In this document: positions 1-7,388 of the stretch, piece by piece
How the letters are laid out: each line of letters opens with the position of its first letter
Numbering within the stretch: position 1 is the first letter of the stretch
Source of the DNA: Halieaceae bacterium
GTDB lineage: Bacteria > Pseudomonadota > Gammaproteobacteria > Pseudomonadales > Halieaceae
DNA: 10,384 nt
Direction of reading: 5' to 3'
NCBI GenBank assembly: GCA_018666055.1
Contig: JABJAS010000221.1
Span: forward strand, 1-10,384
Made by a program: the position numbers and the translations under genes
Notes under the pieces: model-generated
Seen by the model: the letters and a program-made list of their open reading frames with translations, nothing else
Told to the model about the DNA's origin: nothing
Database searches by the model: none

Positions 1-893
1 CTCCTACGCAACCCTGCAATCGTGGGCATGCGGGGATCATCCCATCCCGTCACGACATTGGCATCGACCAACTGTTTCAACTGTCGCTTACTCGTTATCG
101 TGTAACTCGTATTCAGTCGCGCAAACTCAATCTGCCGCGGAGTATGCGGCACCGGCAAGTGCTCGATAAACCACTCATATAACGGGCGATGGTCTTCGAA
201 TTCGAGGGTGCAGATCGAGTGGGTAACTCCCTCGATTGCATCCTCTTGTCCGTGAGCAAAATCGTAAGTCGGATAGATCGTCCAATCCGTGCCGGTTTGG
301 TGATGTGCAACGTGACGAATCCGGTACAAAATAGGATCGCGAAGATTCATGTTGGGCGCGGCCATATCAATCTTTGCCCGCAAGACCTTTTCACCTTCAG
401 CAAACACTCCCGCCCGCATCTGCTCAAACAGCACTCTGTTTTCTGCGGCTCCACGCTCACGAAAGGGGCTGTTCTGACCCGCCTCAACCAGAGAGCCGCG
501 ATAGCGTCTCGCTTCCTCCGCAGACAGGTCGCAAACATAGGCAACCCCACTATCAATTAAATGCAGCGCCCATTGATAAAATTGCTCAAAATAGGACTAG
601 GCGAACCGCACCTCCCCACTCCACTGGTATCCCAACCAACGGACATCCTCTTCAATAGAGTCAATAAACTCTTGGCTCTCTTTCTCGGGATTGGTGTCGT
701 CAAAACGAAGATGACAGCGCCCACCAAACTGCTCAGCAAGGCCAAAGTTGACGGTGATCGACTTCGCATGACCAATATGCAGGAAGCCATTGGGCTCGGG
801 AGGGAACCGTGTCACCACCTCGCGAGTCCGACCCGCCTCAAGATCAGACTGAATTTGTGTACGCAAAAAATTACTGCGCAATTCCGCTGACAT
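1..893 (-). pseudogene. glnS: Glutaminyl-tRNA synthetase (GlnRS), 5' part, interrupted by an in-frame amber codon
   Basis: GlnRS attaches glutamine to tRNA-Gln in the cytoplasm. It is a class I aminoacyl-tRNA synthetase of about 550 residues in the family; 297 codons lie in the window and the rest is off the left edge. Residues 1-98 match the GlnRS N-terminus, with the nucleotide-binding signature [13 protein letters not shown] (HIGH at 39-42) and LRFDDTNP near 62-69. Codon 99 (597-599) is TAG. The same frame then stays open to the window edge and still encodes typical GlnRS sequence: [66 protein letters not shown] and [16 protein letters not shown]. There is one nonsense codon and no frameshift. 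Aligned with the family's RY-[AS]-S-DYF, the TAG replaces a Ser, which one base change (TCG to TAG) would explain. The ATG at 891-893 has GGAG five bases upstream. A product ending at codon 98 would lack the tRNA-binding parts and the second catalytic signature. Identity is certain; whether the break is real is not. Confidence 0.93.
597..599 (-). other. In-frame amber (TAG) codon inside glnS
   Basis: The plus strand reads CTA, which is TAG in the glnS frame, between ...GEVRFA and SYFEQFY.... The next base in the message is U (TAG TCC TAT). Studies of nonsense suppression in E. coli show that a purine after UAG favours readthrough, so this context is not obviously leaky. No start codon close downstream could rescue function, because the HIGH signature lies upstream of the stop. 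It may be a genuine mutation, a base-calling or consensus error, or a suppressed codon. Confidence 0.9.
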
Positions 894-1042
894 ACCGACT
901 CCCCCAATTTGAGGCCGCTACTATACCAATCCGTTGCTGACCATGGCAGAGCATCCCAGTGTGTTTAATACAAATTTGGGATCGCAACCCCACAACAACT
1001 CAGGTAGGATTCGCGCTTTCCTAACGACCCATTGAGGACGAC
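894..1042. promoter_or_regulatory. Divergent intergenic region between glnS and ppiB
   Basis: These 149 bases separate divergently read glnS and ppiB and should hold both promoters. The glnS side has a recognisable extended -10 (separate entry). On the ppiB side I see a TAGGAT at 1005-1010 that could be a -10, but no acceptable -35 at 16-18 bases spacing, so I do not assign a ppiB promoter. A short palindrome CAAATTTG lies at 971-978; its meaning is unknown and chance is a fair explanation. The ppiB ribosome binding site GAGGA is at 1034-1038. Confidence 0.5.
920..928 (-). promoter_or_regulatory. Probable extended -10 element of the glnS promoter
   Basis: Read on the minus strand this is TGGTATAGT, a TGn extended -10 with a TATAGT hexamer, 27 bases upstream of the glnS ATG. 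The hexamer 17 bases further upstream (TGCCAT, 943-948) is a weak -35, as is common for extended -10 promoters. The assignment is by pattern only. Confidence 0.45.
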
Positions 1043-1549
1043 ATGCCAACAGCGCACGTAACCATCGCCACGACCGTCGGTCAGATGACACTGGAACTAG
1101 ACGCCGACAATGCGCCTAAAACAGTTGAGAACTTTCTTGCTTACGCAACCAGCGGCTTTTATGACGGCACGATTTTCCATCGCGTTATTAATAATTTTAT
1201 GATTCAAGGCGGCGGATTTACCACTGACATGGAGCAAAAGCCCACTCAGGCTCCCGTCGATAATGAAGCGAATAACGGTCTGAAAAATGAGCGTGGCACC
1301 ATTGCAATGGCGCGGACTCAAGACCCCCACTCCGCAACGGCACAGTTTTTTATCAATGTGCAAGATAACGACTTCCTGAACCACACCGGCGAGAACATGC
1401 AGGGCTGGGGCTACACCGTCTTCGGTAAAGTCACGCAAGGCGAGGAAGTGCTCGATAAAATTCGCTCCGTGCAAACTGGTAGCCAGGGCGGCCATCAAGA
1501 CGTCCCGACTGACCCCATTATCATCGAGAGCATCTCAGTCACAGAGTGA
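1043..1549 (+). CDS. ppiB: Peptidyl-prolyl cis-trans isomerase, cyclophilin B type
   Basis: This cyclophilin catalyses cis-trans isomerisation of Xaa-Pro bonds during protein folding. It has 168 residues, close to E. coli PpiB (164), and no signal peptide, so it is the cytoplasmic form. The single cyclophilin domain fills the protein. [15 protein letters not shown] (45-59) holds the catalytic Arg47 and the pocket residues Phe52 and Gln55. [14 protein letters not shown] (100-113) and [10 protein letters not shown] are the other family blocks. The ATG is preceded by GAGGA at 1034-1038 with four bases between, a good ribosome binding site. It is read divergently from glnS and lies 12 bases upstream of lpxH, with which it is probably co-transcribed. 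The glnS/ppiB/lpxH neighbourhood is the same in Pseudomonas. The start and family are secure. Confidence 0.97.
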   Translation: MPTAHVTIATTVGQMTLELDADNAPKTVENFLAYATSGFYDGTIFHRVINNFMIQGGGFTTDMEQKPTQAPVDNEANNGLKNERGTIAMARTQDPHSATAQFFINVQDNDFLNHTGENMQGWGYTVFGKVTQGEEVLDKIRSVQTGSQGGHQDVPTDPIIIESISVTE

Positions 1550-1561
1550 GGCGGATCAACG

Positions 1562-2278
1562 GTGCACCGACTATTCATTAGCGATTTGCATCTCAGTGAA
1601 CAAACCCCGTCCATCGAGACGGGACTCAATGATCTGATAACTCGAGAGCGTGGAGTCGAGTCATTGGTGATTTTGGGTGATTTTTTCGAAGCATGGGTTG
1701 GGGATGACGACGACGCCCCCCTTGCCTTGAGAGCCAAAGAACTATTGCGACGAGTCAGCGTCGCAGGCTGCGAAATTCTCGTCTGCAGGGGAAACCGAGA
1801 TTTCATGCTCGGTGAGCAATTTGCCGCCGATATCGGCGGCACCTTACTGGCTGACGTGACGGCCATGGAGATCGCCGGGGCACCCGCCCTAGTGCTGCAT
1901 GGGGACACACTGTGCACGGACGATGCCGACTACCAACAATTTCGCACCCTTGTGCATTCTCCGGACTGGCAGGCCGAGATGATGGAGAAGTCGATCGGAG
2001 AGCGCAGAGAGCTCGCACTGCAACTCAGGGCGCTGAGCATCGATGCAGCGAGCAACAAAGCCGAAGACATTATGGACGTCAACACGGCAGCCGTTGCCAA
2101 ACTGATGAGCGAGCATAACGTTGCCACGATCATACACGGACATACCCACCGACCTGCTCGGCATACTCTGGCGGCGGGTGAGCGTATTGTGCTGGGTGAT
2201 TGGACTGATCAACGGGGGTGGCTGCTGAGAGAAAACGGCGGCGATCTCAGCTTAGAGCACTTTAGCCTTAGCCACTGA
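1562..2278 (+). CDS. lpxH: UDP-2,3-diacylglucosamine diphosphatase (lipid A synthesis)
   Basis: LpxH hydrolyses UDP-2,3-diacylglucosamine to 2,3-diacylglucosamine 1-phosphate (lipid X) plus UMP, the fourth step of lipid A synthesis, at the inner face of the inner membrane. It is a 238-residue calcineurin-like metallophosphoesterase (E. coli 240). The metal-binding blocks are all present: SDLHL with D8 and H10, GDFFEAWVGDDD with D40, GNRDF with N78, HGDTLCTDD with H113, and HGHTHRP with H191 and H193. The substrate-site region NKAEDIMDVN (164-173) is also conserved. The start is GTG at 1562-1564; translation from it gives MHRLFISDLHL, which fits the family N-terminus exactly. GAGG at 1548-1551, overlapping the ppiB stop codon, is the likely ribosome binding site and suggests translational coupling. 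Its last 11 bases overlap the convergent miaE gene. The protein looks intact and active. Confidence 0.97.
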   Translation: MHRLFISDLHLSEQTPSIETGLNDLITRERGVESLVILGDFFEAWVGDDDDAPLALRAKELLRRVSVAGCEILVCRGNRDFMLGEQFAADIGGTLLADVTAMEIAGAPALVLHGDTLCTDDADYQQFRTLVHSPDWQAEMMEKSIGERRELALQLRALSIDAASNKAEDIMDVNTAAVAKLMSEHNVATIIHGHTHRPARHTLAAGERIVLGDWTDQRGWLLRENGGDLSLEHFSLSH

Positions 2279-2903
2279 CGCCGCTTGGCGGCCCGCTATG
2301 AAAGCGAAACTCAGCGTCAGGGGACTGTATCAAGTCAGCTTCTAAGTCCCGAAAATAAGCCAAGCGCTTCTCGAACAGCGATGCGTCACATAGAGGCTTG
2401 GCGAGGGTCAGATAATCGTTGAAATGACGGGCTTCGCTTTTCAGTAACGACTCGTAAAACGCTTTCAGCTCTGGGCTTAGGGACGGCGCCAATCGCGCAA
2501 ACCGCTCACAAGAGCGCGCTTCGATGAGCGCGCCCACAATCAACGTATCGACCAAACGCCCCGGCTCCTGCTTCCTCACTCCCTTGTGCAGCCCCTGTGC
2601 ATACCTCGACGCACTGAGAGGGGCATAGGCGATGTCGAGAGATCGCATCAACTTCAACACCTGCTCAAAATGCCGAAGCTCTTCCCGCGCTAATCGCGAC
2701 ATTTTATCGAGCAATCCCGCCTGTTCTACATACCGATGCATCAGACTCAATGCGGTTGCAGCGGCTTTTTTTTCACAGTTGGCGTGATCAATCAGTAATG
2801 TGGCTTGGTGATGTGGCTGAAGCGCCTCACGAACCCAGCTTTCTGGCGTCTCGCAGGATAAAAACGCCTTAACGGGGGCTAGCAAACTCGCATCAATGCT
2901 CAT
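2268..2903 (-). CDS. miaE: tRNA-(2-methylthio-N6-isopentenyladenosine-37) hydroxylase
   Basis: MiaE is an oxygen-dependent non-heme diiron enzyme. It hydroxylates ms2i6A at position 37 of tRNAs reading codons that begin with U, after MiaA and MiaB have made that base. The protein has 211 residues and a ferritin-like helical fold. The carboxylate/histidine iron ligands can be seen: E44 in ANCEKKA, E75 and H78 in REELRHFEQ, E129 in LIEARSCERF, and E158 and H161 in LLKSEARHF. The last motif and the C-terminal FRFHSG are typical of the MiaE family. The ATG (2901-2903) overlaps the stop of the upstream DUF1289 gene as ATGA, so it is translated by coupling within a two-gene operon. Its 3' end overlaps the end of lpxH on the opposite strand. 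No key residue is missing. Confidence 0.93.
   Translation of the reverse strand: MSIDASLLAPVKAFLSCETPESWVREALQPHHQATLLIDHANCEKKAAATALSLMHRYVEQAGLLDKMSRLAREELRHFEQVLKLMRSLDIAYAPLSASRYAQGLHKGVRKQEPGRLVDTLIVGALIEARSCERFARLAPSLSPELKAFYESLLKSEARHFNDYLTLAKPLCDASLFEKRLAYFRDLEADLIQSPDAEFRFHSGPPSGVSG
2280..2292. other. Short perfect hairpin at the lpxH/miaE convergent junction
   Basis: GCCGC-TTG-GCGGC forms a 5-bp GC-only stem with a 3-base loop, starting two bases after the lpxH stop codon and inside the last codons of miaE. Neither strand has a T-run after it, so it is not a standard intrinsic terminator. It could slow polymerase on the lpxH transcript, or it may simply be codon usage. Confidence 0.25.
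2900..2903 (-). promoter_or_regulatory. ATGA stop-start overlap coupling the DUF1289 gene to miaE
   Basis: On the minus strand the four bases ATGA contain both the miaE ATG (2901-2903) and the TGA that ends the DUF1289 gene (2900-2902). This arrangement is characteristic of translational re-initiation and fixes the miaE start. Confidence 0.85.
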
Positions 2904-3388
2904 GGTGCCACCTGCACAATGCCAGTGTCGCCGAACATATCGGCGGTCGCGATATAACGGTCGTAGTGCGCTGATGACAGCACCCAGAATTCCTCATCTA
3001 TCTCATCTCGCAGCTTGACCAACGACTCGTGCCGAAATGGGGGAAGCACCTCAAAACCAAATTGCTCAGGCTCTGTAATCTGTGCCGCACCGGCCTTGAG
3101 CAAAACAAACACATGACAAAAGGGATCATGGTCGGCTTGAAAGCGGATTTTCTGCACTTCTAACTGCCAGGTCAGCAACTTAAGGTCGATGATGCGAAAT
3201 TTATTGGCGACACAGAGGGCTAAAAATTGCGCCAAACGCTGATCAATCGCGCGTTTTTGTTCCTGAGAGTAACCATTCCAGTTAATCACCTCGTGCGCGA
3301 AGCGTTTACACCCGCGGCAGACAACATCCCCGATACCCGTCGAGCAGACACCAATACAAGGGGTTTTAATCGAGATTAAGCTAGACAC
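2900..3388 (-). CDS. DUF1289 family predicted metal or Fe-S protein, long form
   Basis: This 162-residue protein has an N-terminal DUF1289 domain (COG3313, YdhL-like, annotated in the family as a predicted Fe-S protein). The sequence shows TPCIGVC followed by CRGCKRF, giving C11-x3-C15-x8-C24-x2-C27, four cysteines placed to bind one metal centre. A typical W37 and an alpha-helical stretch ending near residue 56 follow. Many family members stop soon after this domain; here about 100 more residues follow, with one more cysteine at 59 and no motif I recognise. There is no signal peptide or membrane segment. The start is GTG (3386-3388), with AGAGGAGT four bases upstream on the minus strand. The stop overlaps the miaE start (ATGA), so the two proteins are made together. 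The function is unknown; a link to MiaE is inference from this coupling. Confidence 0.85.
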   Translation of the reverse strand: MSSLISIKTPCIGVCSTGIGDVVCRGCKRFAHEVINWNGYSQEQKRAIDQRLAQFLALCVANKFRIIDLKLLTWQLEVQKIRFQADHDPFCHVFVLLKAGAAQITEPEQFGFEVLPPFRHESLVKLRDEIDEEFWVLSSAHYDRYIATADMFGDTGIVQVAP

Positions 3389-3554
3389 TGGAACTCCTCT
3401 CTACACCGAAAGTTTAGCAGTTTCTCGCTACCACTTGAGCGCTGATGGCTTATGGATCGAGTGAATGCCTATTATATGAAGAATCCTCCTTACTGATTGC
3501 ATACCAGCCAAGCTATACTCCGCGCGCTGAATCACTGCCGTAGCGAGGAACCCC
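3389..3554. promoter_or_regulatory. Divergent promoter region between the DUF1289/miaE operon and acnB
   Basis: These 166 bases must carry promoters in both directions. Towards acnB there is TATACT at 3514-3519, a near-consensus -10, with only a poor -35 at 17-18 bases. Towards the DUF1289 gene the minus strand has TGCTAAACT (3411-3419), a TGn extended -10, again with a weak -35. The acnB ribosome binding site GAGGAA is at 3545-3550. I see no terminator, riboswitch or clear operator. Confidence 0.5.
3514..3519 (+). promoter_or_regulatory. Probable -10 box of the acnB promoter
   Basis: TATACT matches the sigma-70 -10 consensus at five of six positions and lies 35 bases upstream of the acnB ATG, giving a short leader. 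The TTGCAT at 3497-3502 is too close (11 bases) to be its -35, and the hexamer at 17 bases (TACTGA) is weak. The promoter may therefore depend on an activator. The call rests on pattern alone. Confidence 0.4.
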
Positions 3555-6167
3555 ATGCTGGACGCCTATAGAGAACACGTTGCCGAGCGAGCCGCTCAGA
3601 ACATCCCACCCACCCCACTGTCGCCAGAGCAGGTCGCGGAATTAGTCGAGCTTATTCAAGCGCCACCGGCGGGAGACGAAGACTTTCTCATAGAACTCCT
3701 GACGGACCGCGTCCCACCGGGCGTCGACGAAGCCGCCTACGTCAAGGCGGGCTTCCTGTCATCAATCGCGAAAGCAGAAACAGCGTGTGCCCTCATTAAT
3801 CGAGAGCAGGCAGTGACGTTACTCGGCAACATGCTGGGCGGCTATAACATCGGGACACTGATTGCATTGCTGGACGATGCCGAGGTCGGCGCCAGCGCTG
3901 CGAGAGAATTGAAGCGCACAATTTTGGTCTTTGACGCGTTTCATGACGTGCAGCAACTCGCAGAGAGCGGATCAAAAAATGCCCAATCGGTACTGGAGAG
4001 CTGGGCAGCAGGCGAATGGTTCACCGATCGGCCAGAGGTGGCTGACTCTCTCAAAATGGTGGTTTTCAAAGTCACGGGAGAGACCAATACAGATGATCTC
4101 TCACCCGCGCCTGACGCCTGGTCACGGCCCGACATTCCGCTCCACGCGTTGGCGATGTTTAAAATGGCCAGAGACGGCATCGAACCTGACGAACCCGGCG
4201 CGACAGGACCACTCCAACTGATCGAAGAGATTCAATCGAGTGGGCTGCCCGTTGCCTTTGTCGGCGATGTCGTCGGCACCGGCTCGTCAAGAAAGTCTGC
4301 CACGAACTCCGTGCTTTGGTATTTTGGCGATGACACACCAGGCATCCCCAACAAGCGTGCCGGCGGTGTTTGTATCGGCGGAAAAGTTGCGCCGATTTTC
4401 TACAACACAATGGAAGACGCTGGCGCACTGGTATTTGAAGCCCCAGTTGATGATCTCCTCATGGGTGACGTCATCGAAATACGGCCCTATGAGGGCGTCA
4501 TACTGTCCGAGTCGGGCGACATCGTGTCAGAGTTCGCACTTCGGTCTGATGTGCTACTCGACGAAGTGCGTGCCGGCGGACGCATCAATCTGATTATTGG
4601 CCGAGGCCTCACCACCAAAGCAAGGCAAGCACTCGGGCTCGAAGAAAACGCGCTTTTCCGAAAGCCAACATCGCCTGAGGCATCCGATAAAGGCTACACG
4701 CTGGCTCAAAAAATGGTGGGGCGAGCCTGTGGCGTCGACGGGATTCGCCCGGGCACTTATTGCGAGCCACAAATGACAACGGTTGGCTCCCAAGATACGA
4801 CAGGGCCAATGACCCGTGATGAGCTTCAAGATCTAGCCTGCCTCGGCTTTTCAGCTGACCTCACAATGCAGTCTTTTTGCCACACCGCGGCTTATCCCAA
4901 ACCCGTTGACATCAATACGCAGCACACGTTACCAGACTTCATCACCACTCGCGGCGGTGTCTCGCTGCGTCCCGGCGATGGCATTATTCATAGCTGGCTC
5001 AACCGAATGCTGCTACCCGATACCGTTGGCACCGGTGGTGACTCACATACCCGGTTCCCAATGGGGATTTCGTTTCCGGCTGGCTCCGGATTGGTGGCCT
5101 TTGCGGCCGCAACCGGCGTGATGCCGTTAGACATGCCGGAATCGGTGTTGGTGCGCTTTAGCGGCGAGATGAAGCCCGGCGTAACACTGCGCGACTTGGT
5201 TCATGCCATCCCTTACTACGCCATACAGCAAGACCTGCTAACCGTAGAAAAAAAGGGCAAGAAGAATATCTTCTCTGGCCGCATTTTAGAAATTGAAGGA
5301 TTGGATTCACTGACCGTCGAGCAAGCTTTCGAACTGTCCGACGCATCAGCAGAACGCTCCGCCGCGGGCTGCACGATCAAGCTGGGCGAGGACACCATTG
5401 CGGAATACTTGCGCTCTAATATCGTCTTGCTGAGATCAATGATCGCAGAAGGCTACGGTGACGCCCGAACGCTTGAGCGCCGTGCACGCAATATGGAAGC
5501 GTGGCTAGACAATCCGGACCTGCTCATGGCGGACAACGATGCCGAATACGCCGCGGTAATCGAGATAGATCTTGCGGAGATCGATCAACCCATCGTGTGC
5601 GCTCCCAACGATCCCGACGATGCACGACTGTTGTCAGAGGTCCAGGGCGATAAGGTAGACGAGGTCTTTATTGGTAGCTGCATGACCAATATCGGGCACT
5701 TTAGAGCGGCCGGAGCACTCTTGGAAGCCCATGGGGCGCCGGTATCTACACGAATGTGGATTTGCCCGCCCACGCGCATGGATGAGAACCAACTCATGGA
5801 GGAAGGCTACTACGCCATCTTTGGACGGGCAGGAGCGCGCACCGAAATGCCAGGATGCTCATTGTGCATGGGTAACCAAGCCCGCGTTGCGCCCCACTCG
5901 ACGGTGCTGTCGACCTCTACGCGCAACTTCCCAAATCGACTGGGTGAAGGTGCCAATGTCTATTTAACCTCGGCCGAGCTGGCCGCGGTGGGTGCGCTAC
6001 TTGGCAAGCTACCGTCACCTGCGGAATATCTCGAATACGCGGTCAAAATCGATTCTATGGCCGATGAGATTTATCGCTATATGAACTTTGACCGAGTGCT
6101 GGCATTTCAGAAGCTGGCTGAGGATGGCCAGCGAATTGCCGCAACCATTATTGACGAGGTCGCGTAA
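3555..6167 (+). CDS. acnB: Aconitate hydratase B (bifunctional aconitase / 2-methylisocitrate dehydratase)
   Basis: AcnB interconverts citrate and isocitrate through cis-aconitate in the TCA cycle, using a [4Fe-4S] cluster. The family also acts on 2-methylisocitrate. It has 870 residues (E. coli 865). The N-terminus [19 protein letters not shown] is the AcnB signature, followed by the HEAT-like helical domain (about 1-155). The swivelling domain follows, with [13 protein letters not shown] and [17 protein letters not shown]; in AcnB it sits before the catalytic part rather than after it as in AcnA. Catalytic-domain blocks include [10 protein letters not shown] and [21 protein letters not shown]. 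The cluster ligands are C709 in [10 protein letters not shown] and C768 and C771 in GCSLCMGNQ, matching E. coli C710, C769 and C772. The ATG has GAGGAA four bases upstream. It is a single gene with its own promoter, and its stop is nine bases from the convergent metZ stop. Nothing is missing. Confidence 0.98.
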   Translation: MLDAYREHVAERAAQNIPPTPLSPEQVAELVELIQAPPAGDEDFLIELLTDRVPPGVDEAAYVKAGFLSSIAKAETACALINREQAVTLLGNMLGGYNIGTLIALLDDAEVGASAARELKRTILVFDAFHDVQQLAESGSKNAQSVLESWAAGEWFTDRPEVADSLKMVVFKVTGETNTDDLSPAPDAWSRPDIPLHALAMFKMARDGIEPDEPGATGPLQLIEEIQSSGLPVAFVGDVVGTGSSRKSATNSVLWYFGDDTPGIPNKRAGGVCIGGKVAPIFYNTMEDAGALVFEAPVDDLLMGDVIEIRPYEGVILSESGDIVSEFALRSDVLLDEVRAGGRINLIIGRGLTTKARQALGLEENALFRKPTSPEASDKGYTLAQKMVGRACGVDGIRPGTYCEPQMTTVGSQDTTGPMTRDELQDLACLGFSADLTMQSFCHTAAYPKPVDINTQHTLPDFITTRGGVSLRPGDGIIHSWLNRMLLPDTVGTGGDSHTRFPMGISFPAGSGLVAFAAATGVMPLDMPESVLVRFSGEMKPGVTLRDLVHAIPYYAIQQDLLTVEKKGKKNIFSGRILEIEGLDSLTVEQAFELSDASAERSAAGCTIKLGEDTIAEYLRSNIVLLRSMIAEGYGDARTLERRARNMEAWLDNPDLLMADNDAEYAAVIEIDLAEIDQPIVCAPNDPDDARLLSEVQGDKVDEVFIGSCMTNIGHFRAAGALLEAHGAPVSTRMWICPPTRMDENQLMEEGYYAIFGRAGARTEMPGCSLCMGNQARVAPHSTVLSTSTRNFPNRLGEGANVYLTSAELAAVGALLGKLPSPAEYLEYAVKIDSMADEIYRYMNFDRVLAFQKLAEDGQRIAATIIDEVA

Positions 6168-6176
6168 CGAGATCGT

Positions 6177-7385
6177 TCAGCGGCGGTCCTGCACCGATGA
6201 GAAGCCTGTAAGGCAGTCGGCTTGCAGGTCGGCGAGGTCCTCGAGTCCAACTGCAATGCGCACGAGACCCTCGGTGATGCCAGCCGCCGCCCTTTGGCCC
6301 TCAGTGAGCCGTCCATGGGTGGTCGATGCGGGGTGGATGATGGTCGTTTTCGCGTCGCCCAGGTTCGCCGTCAAAGACATCAGCTGAGTCTGGTTAATAA
6401 AGCGCCAAGCCGCCTCACGTCCACCGGCAATCTCGAACGCAATCACCCCCCCAAACCCTCGCTGCTGCGAGGTCGCTAGGGCATGTCCAGGGTGGTTCGA
6501 TAGCCCGCAATAGTGCACCTGCTCAACGGCTGACTGCTCCATCAACCACTCTGCCAAGCCTTGCGCATTCTGGCAGTGAGCGCGCATGCGAAGATCCAGT
6601 GTTTCTAGACCCTTCAACATGATCCAGGCATTGAATGCACTCATCGTCGGTCCACAGGAGCGGTTAAACGCCACCACTGGCGCAATCAACGCCTCACTGC
6701 CCACCACAGCCCCACCGAGCACCCTGCCCTGTCCGTCTAAGTACTTGGTCGCGGAATGAGTGACGATATCCGCCCCCAACGCCAGTGGATTTTGTAACGC
6801 TGGGGTACAAAAACAATTATCGACCGCAAGCATCGCACCAAGATCGCGGCTTAACTGCGCAAAGGCGGGCAGGTCAGCGATCGCGTTCAGCGGATTAGAC
6901 GGCGTCTCCAAAAATAAGAGGCGCGTGCGCGGCGTTGCCGCATCGCGCCAAGCATCAACCTTAGTTAAGGGAACAAAACTGACCTCAACGCCAAATTTTT
7001 TCAGAACGTTATCGAACAAACCCACCGTTGCCCCAAACACATCCTGGGAACACAGGACATGATCGCCCGAACGCAAATGCGTCATACATAACGCCAAAAT
7101 AGCTGACATACCTGACGCCGTCGCAGCCGCCACCTCGCCTTGCTCCAAGGCGCACAATCGCTCCTCAAAGCTTCTGACGGTGGGATTGGTATACCGCGAG
7201 TAGACATTGCCTGCGATCTCGCCGGAAAACTTGGCCTCTGCGTCTTCAGCTGACTCGAACAGAAAACTCGACGACGTAAAAATCGGCTCTCCGTGCTCCG
7301 CTTCGTGTGTGCGCCGAATGCCCGCGCGCACCGCCTGAGTGCGCGCGCCCGATGCGCTCAGCCAGTCACCCGCGTCGTCTGTCAT
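6177..7385 (-). CDS. metZ: O-succinylhomoserine sulfhydrylase
   Basis: MetZ is a PLP enzyme of the Cys/Met metabolism family. It makes homocysteine directly from O-succinylhomoserine and sulfide, bypassing cystathionine, for methionine synthesis. The protein has 402 residues. YSRYTNPTV (62-70), the phosphate-binding ATASGMSAI (88-96), LETPSNP (159-165), AVDNCFCTP with D189, and HSATKYLDGQGR with the PLP lysine K214 are all present. The FTSSSFLFESAEDAEAKFSG segment (36-55) and the direct position after purF favour MetZ over MetB or MetC; purF-metZ is also the order in Pseudomonas. The ATG (7383-7385) is three bases after the purF stop, so it is the last gene of the folC-SPOR-cvpA-purF-metZ operon with no promoter of its own visible. 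Substrate choice (succinyl versus acetyl) is inferred from family and context. Confidence 0.93.
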   Translation of the reverse strand: MTDDAGDWLSASGARTQAVRAGIRRTHEAEHGEPIFTSSSFLFESAEDAEAKFSGEIAGNVYSRYTNPTVRSFEERLCALEQGEVAAATASGMSAILALCMTHLRSGDHVLCSQDVFGATVGLFDNVLKKFGVEVSFVPLTKVDAWRDAATPRTRLLFLETPSNPLNAIADLPAFAQLSRDLGAMLAVDNCFCTPALQNPLALGADIVTHSATKYLDGQGRVLGGAVVGSEALIAPVVAFNRSCGPTMSAFNAWIMLKGLETLDLRMRAHCQNAQGLAEWLMEQSAVEQVHYCGLSNHPGHALATSQQRGFGGVIAFEIAGGREAAWRFINQTQLMSLTANLGDAKTTIIHPASTTHGRLTEGQRAAAGITEGLVRIAVGLEDLADLQADCLTGFSSVQDRR

Positions 7386-7388
7386 TGC

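Noticed and set aside
347..556. Minus-strand open frame of 69 codons just after the glnS amber codon, as a possible frameshift continuation
   Set aside because: It is in a different frame from glnS. The true glnS frame simply continues in the original frame after the TAG, so no frameshift is needed.
189..560. 123-codon plus-strand open frame opposite glnS
   Set aside because: It lies fully antisense to glnS, whose frame on the minus strand is conserved GlnRS sequence. The translated product has no family features and no ribosome binding site that stands out.
597..599. Selenocysteine or pyrrolysine insertion at the glnS stop
   Set aside because: Selenocysteine uses UGA, not UAG. Pyrrolysine needs pyl genes, none of which are seen, and GlnRS has no known need for it at this site.
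964..978. AT-rich stretch with CAAATTTG palindrome as an operator or ppiB promoter
   Set aside because: An 8-base palindrome can occur by chance, it matches no operator I can name securely, and no -35/-10 pair with correct spacing could be built around it.
1097..1498. 133-codon minus-strand open frame opposite ppiB
   Set aside because: It is fully contained in ppiB, which has clear cyclophilin motifs; the open frame is a shadow.
3497..3519. TTGCAT/TATACT as a complete acnB promoter
   Set aside because: The spacer would be only 11 bases, too short for a sigma-70 promoter, so only the -10 is kept.
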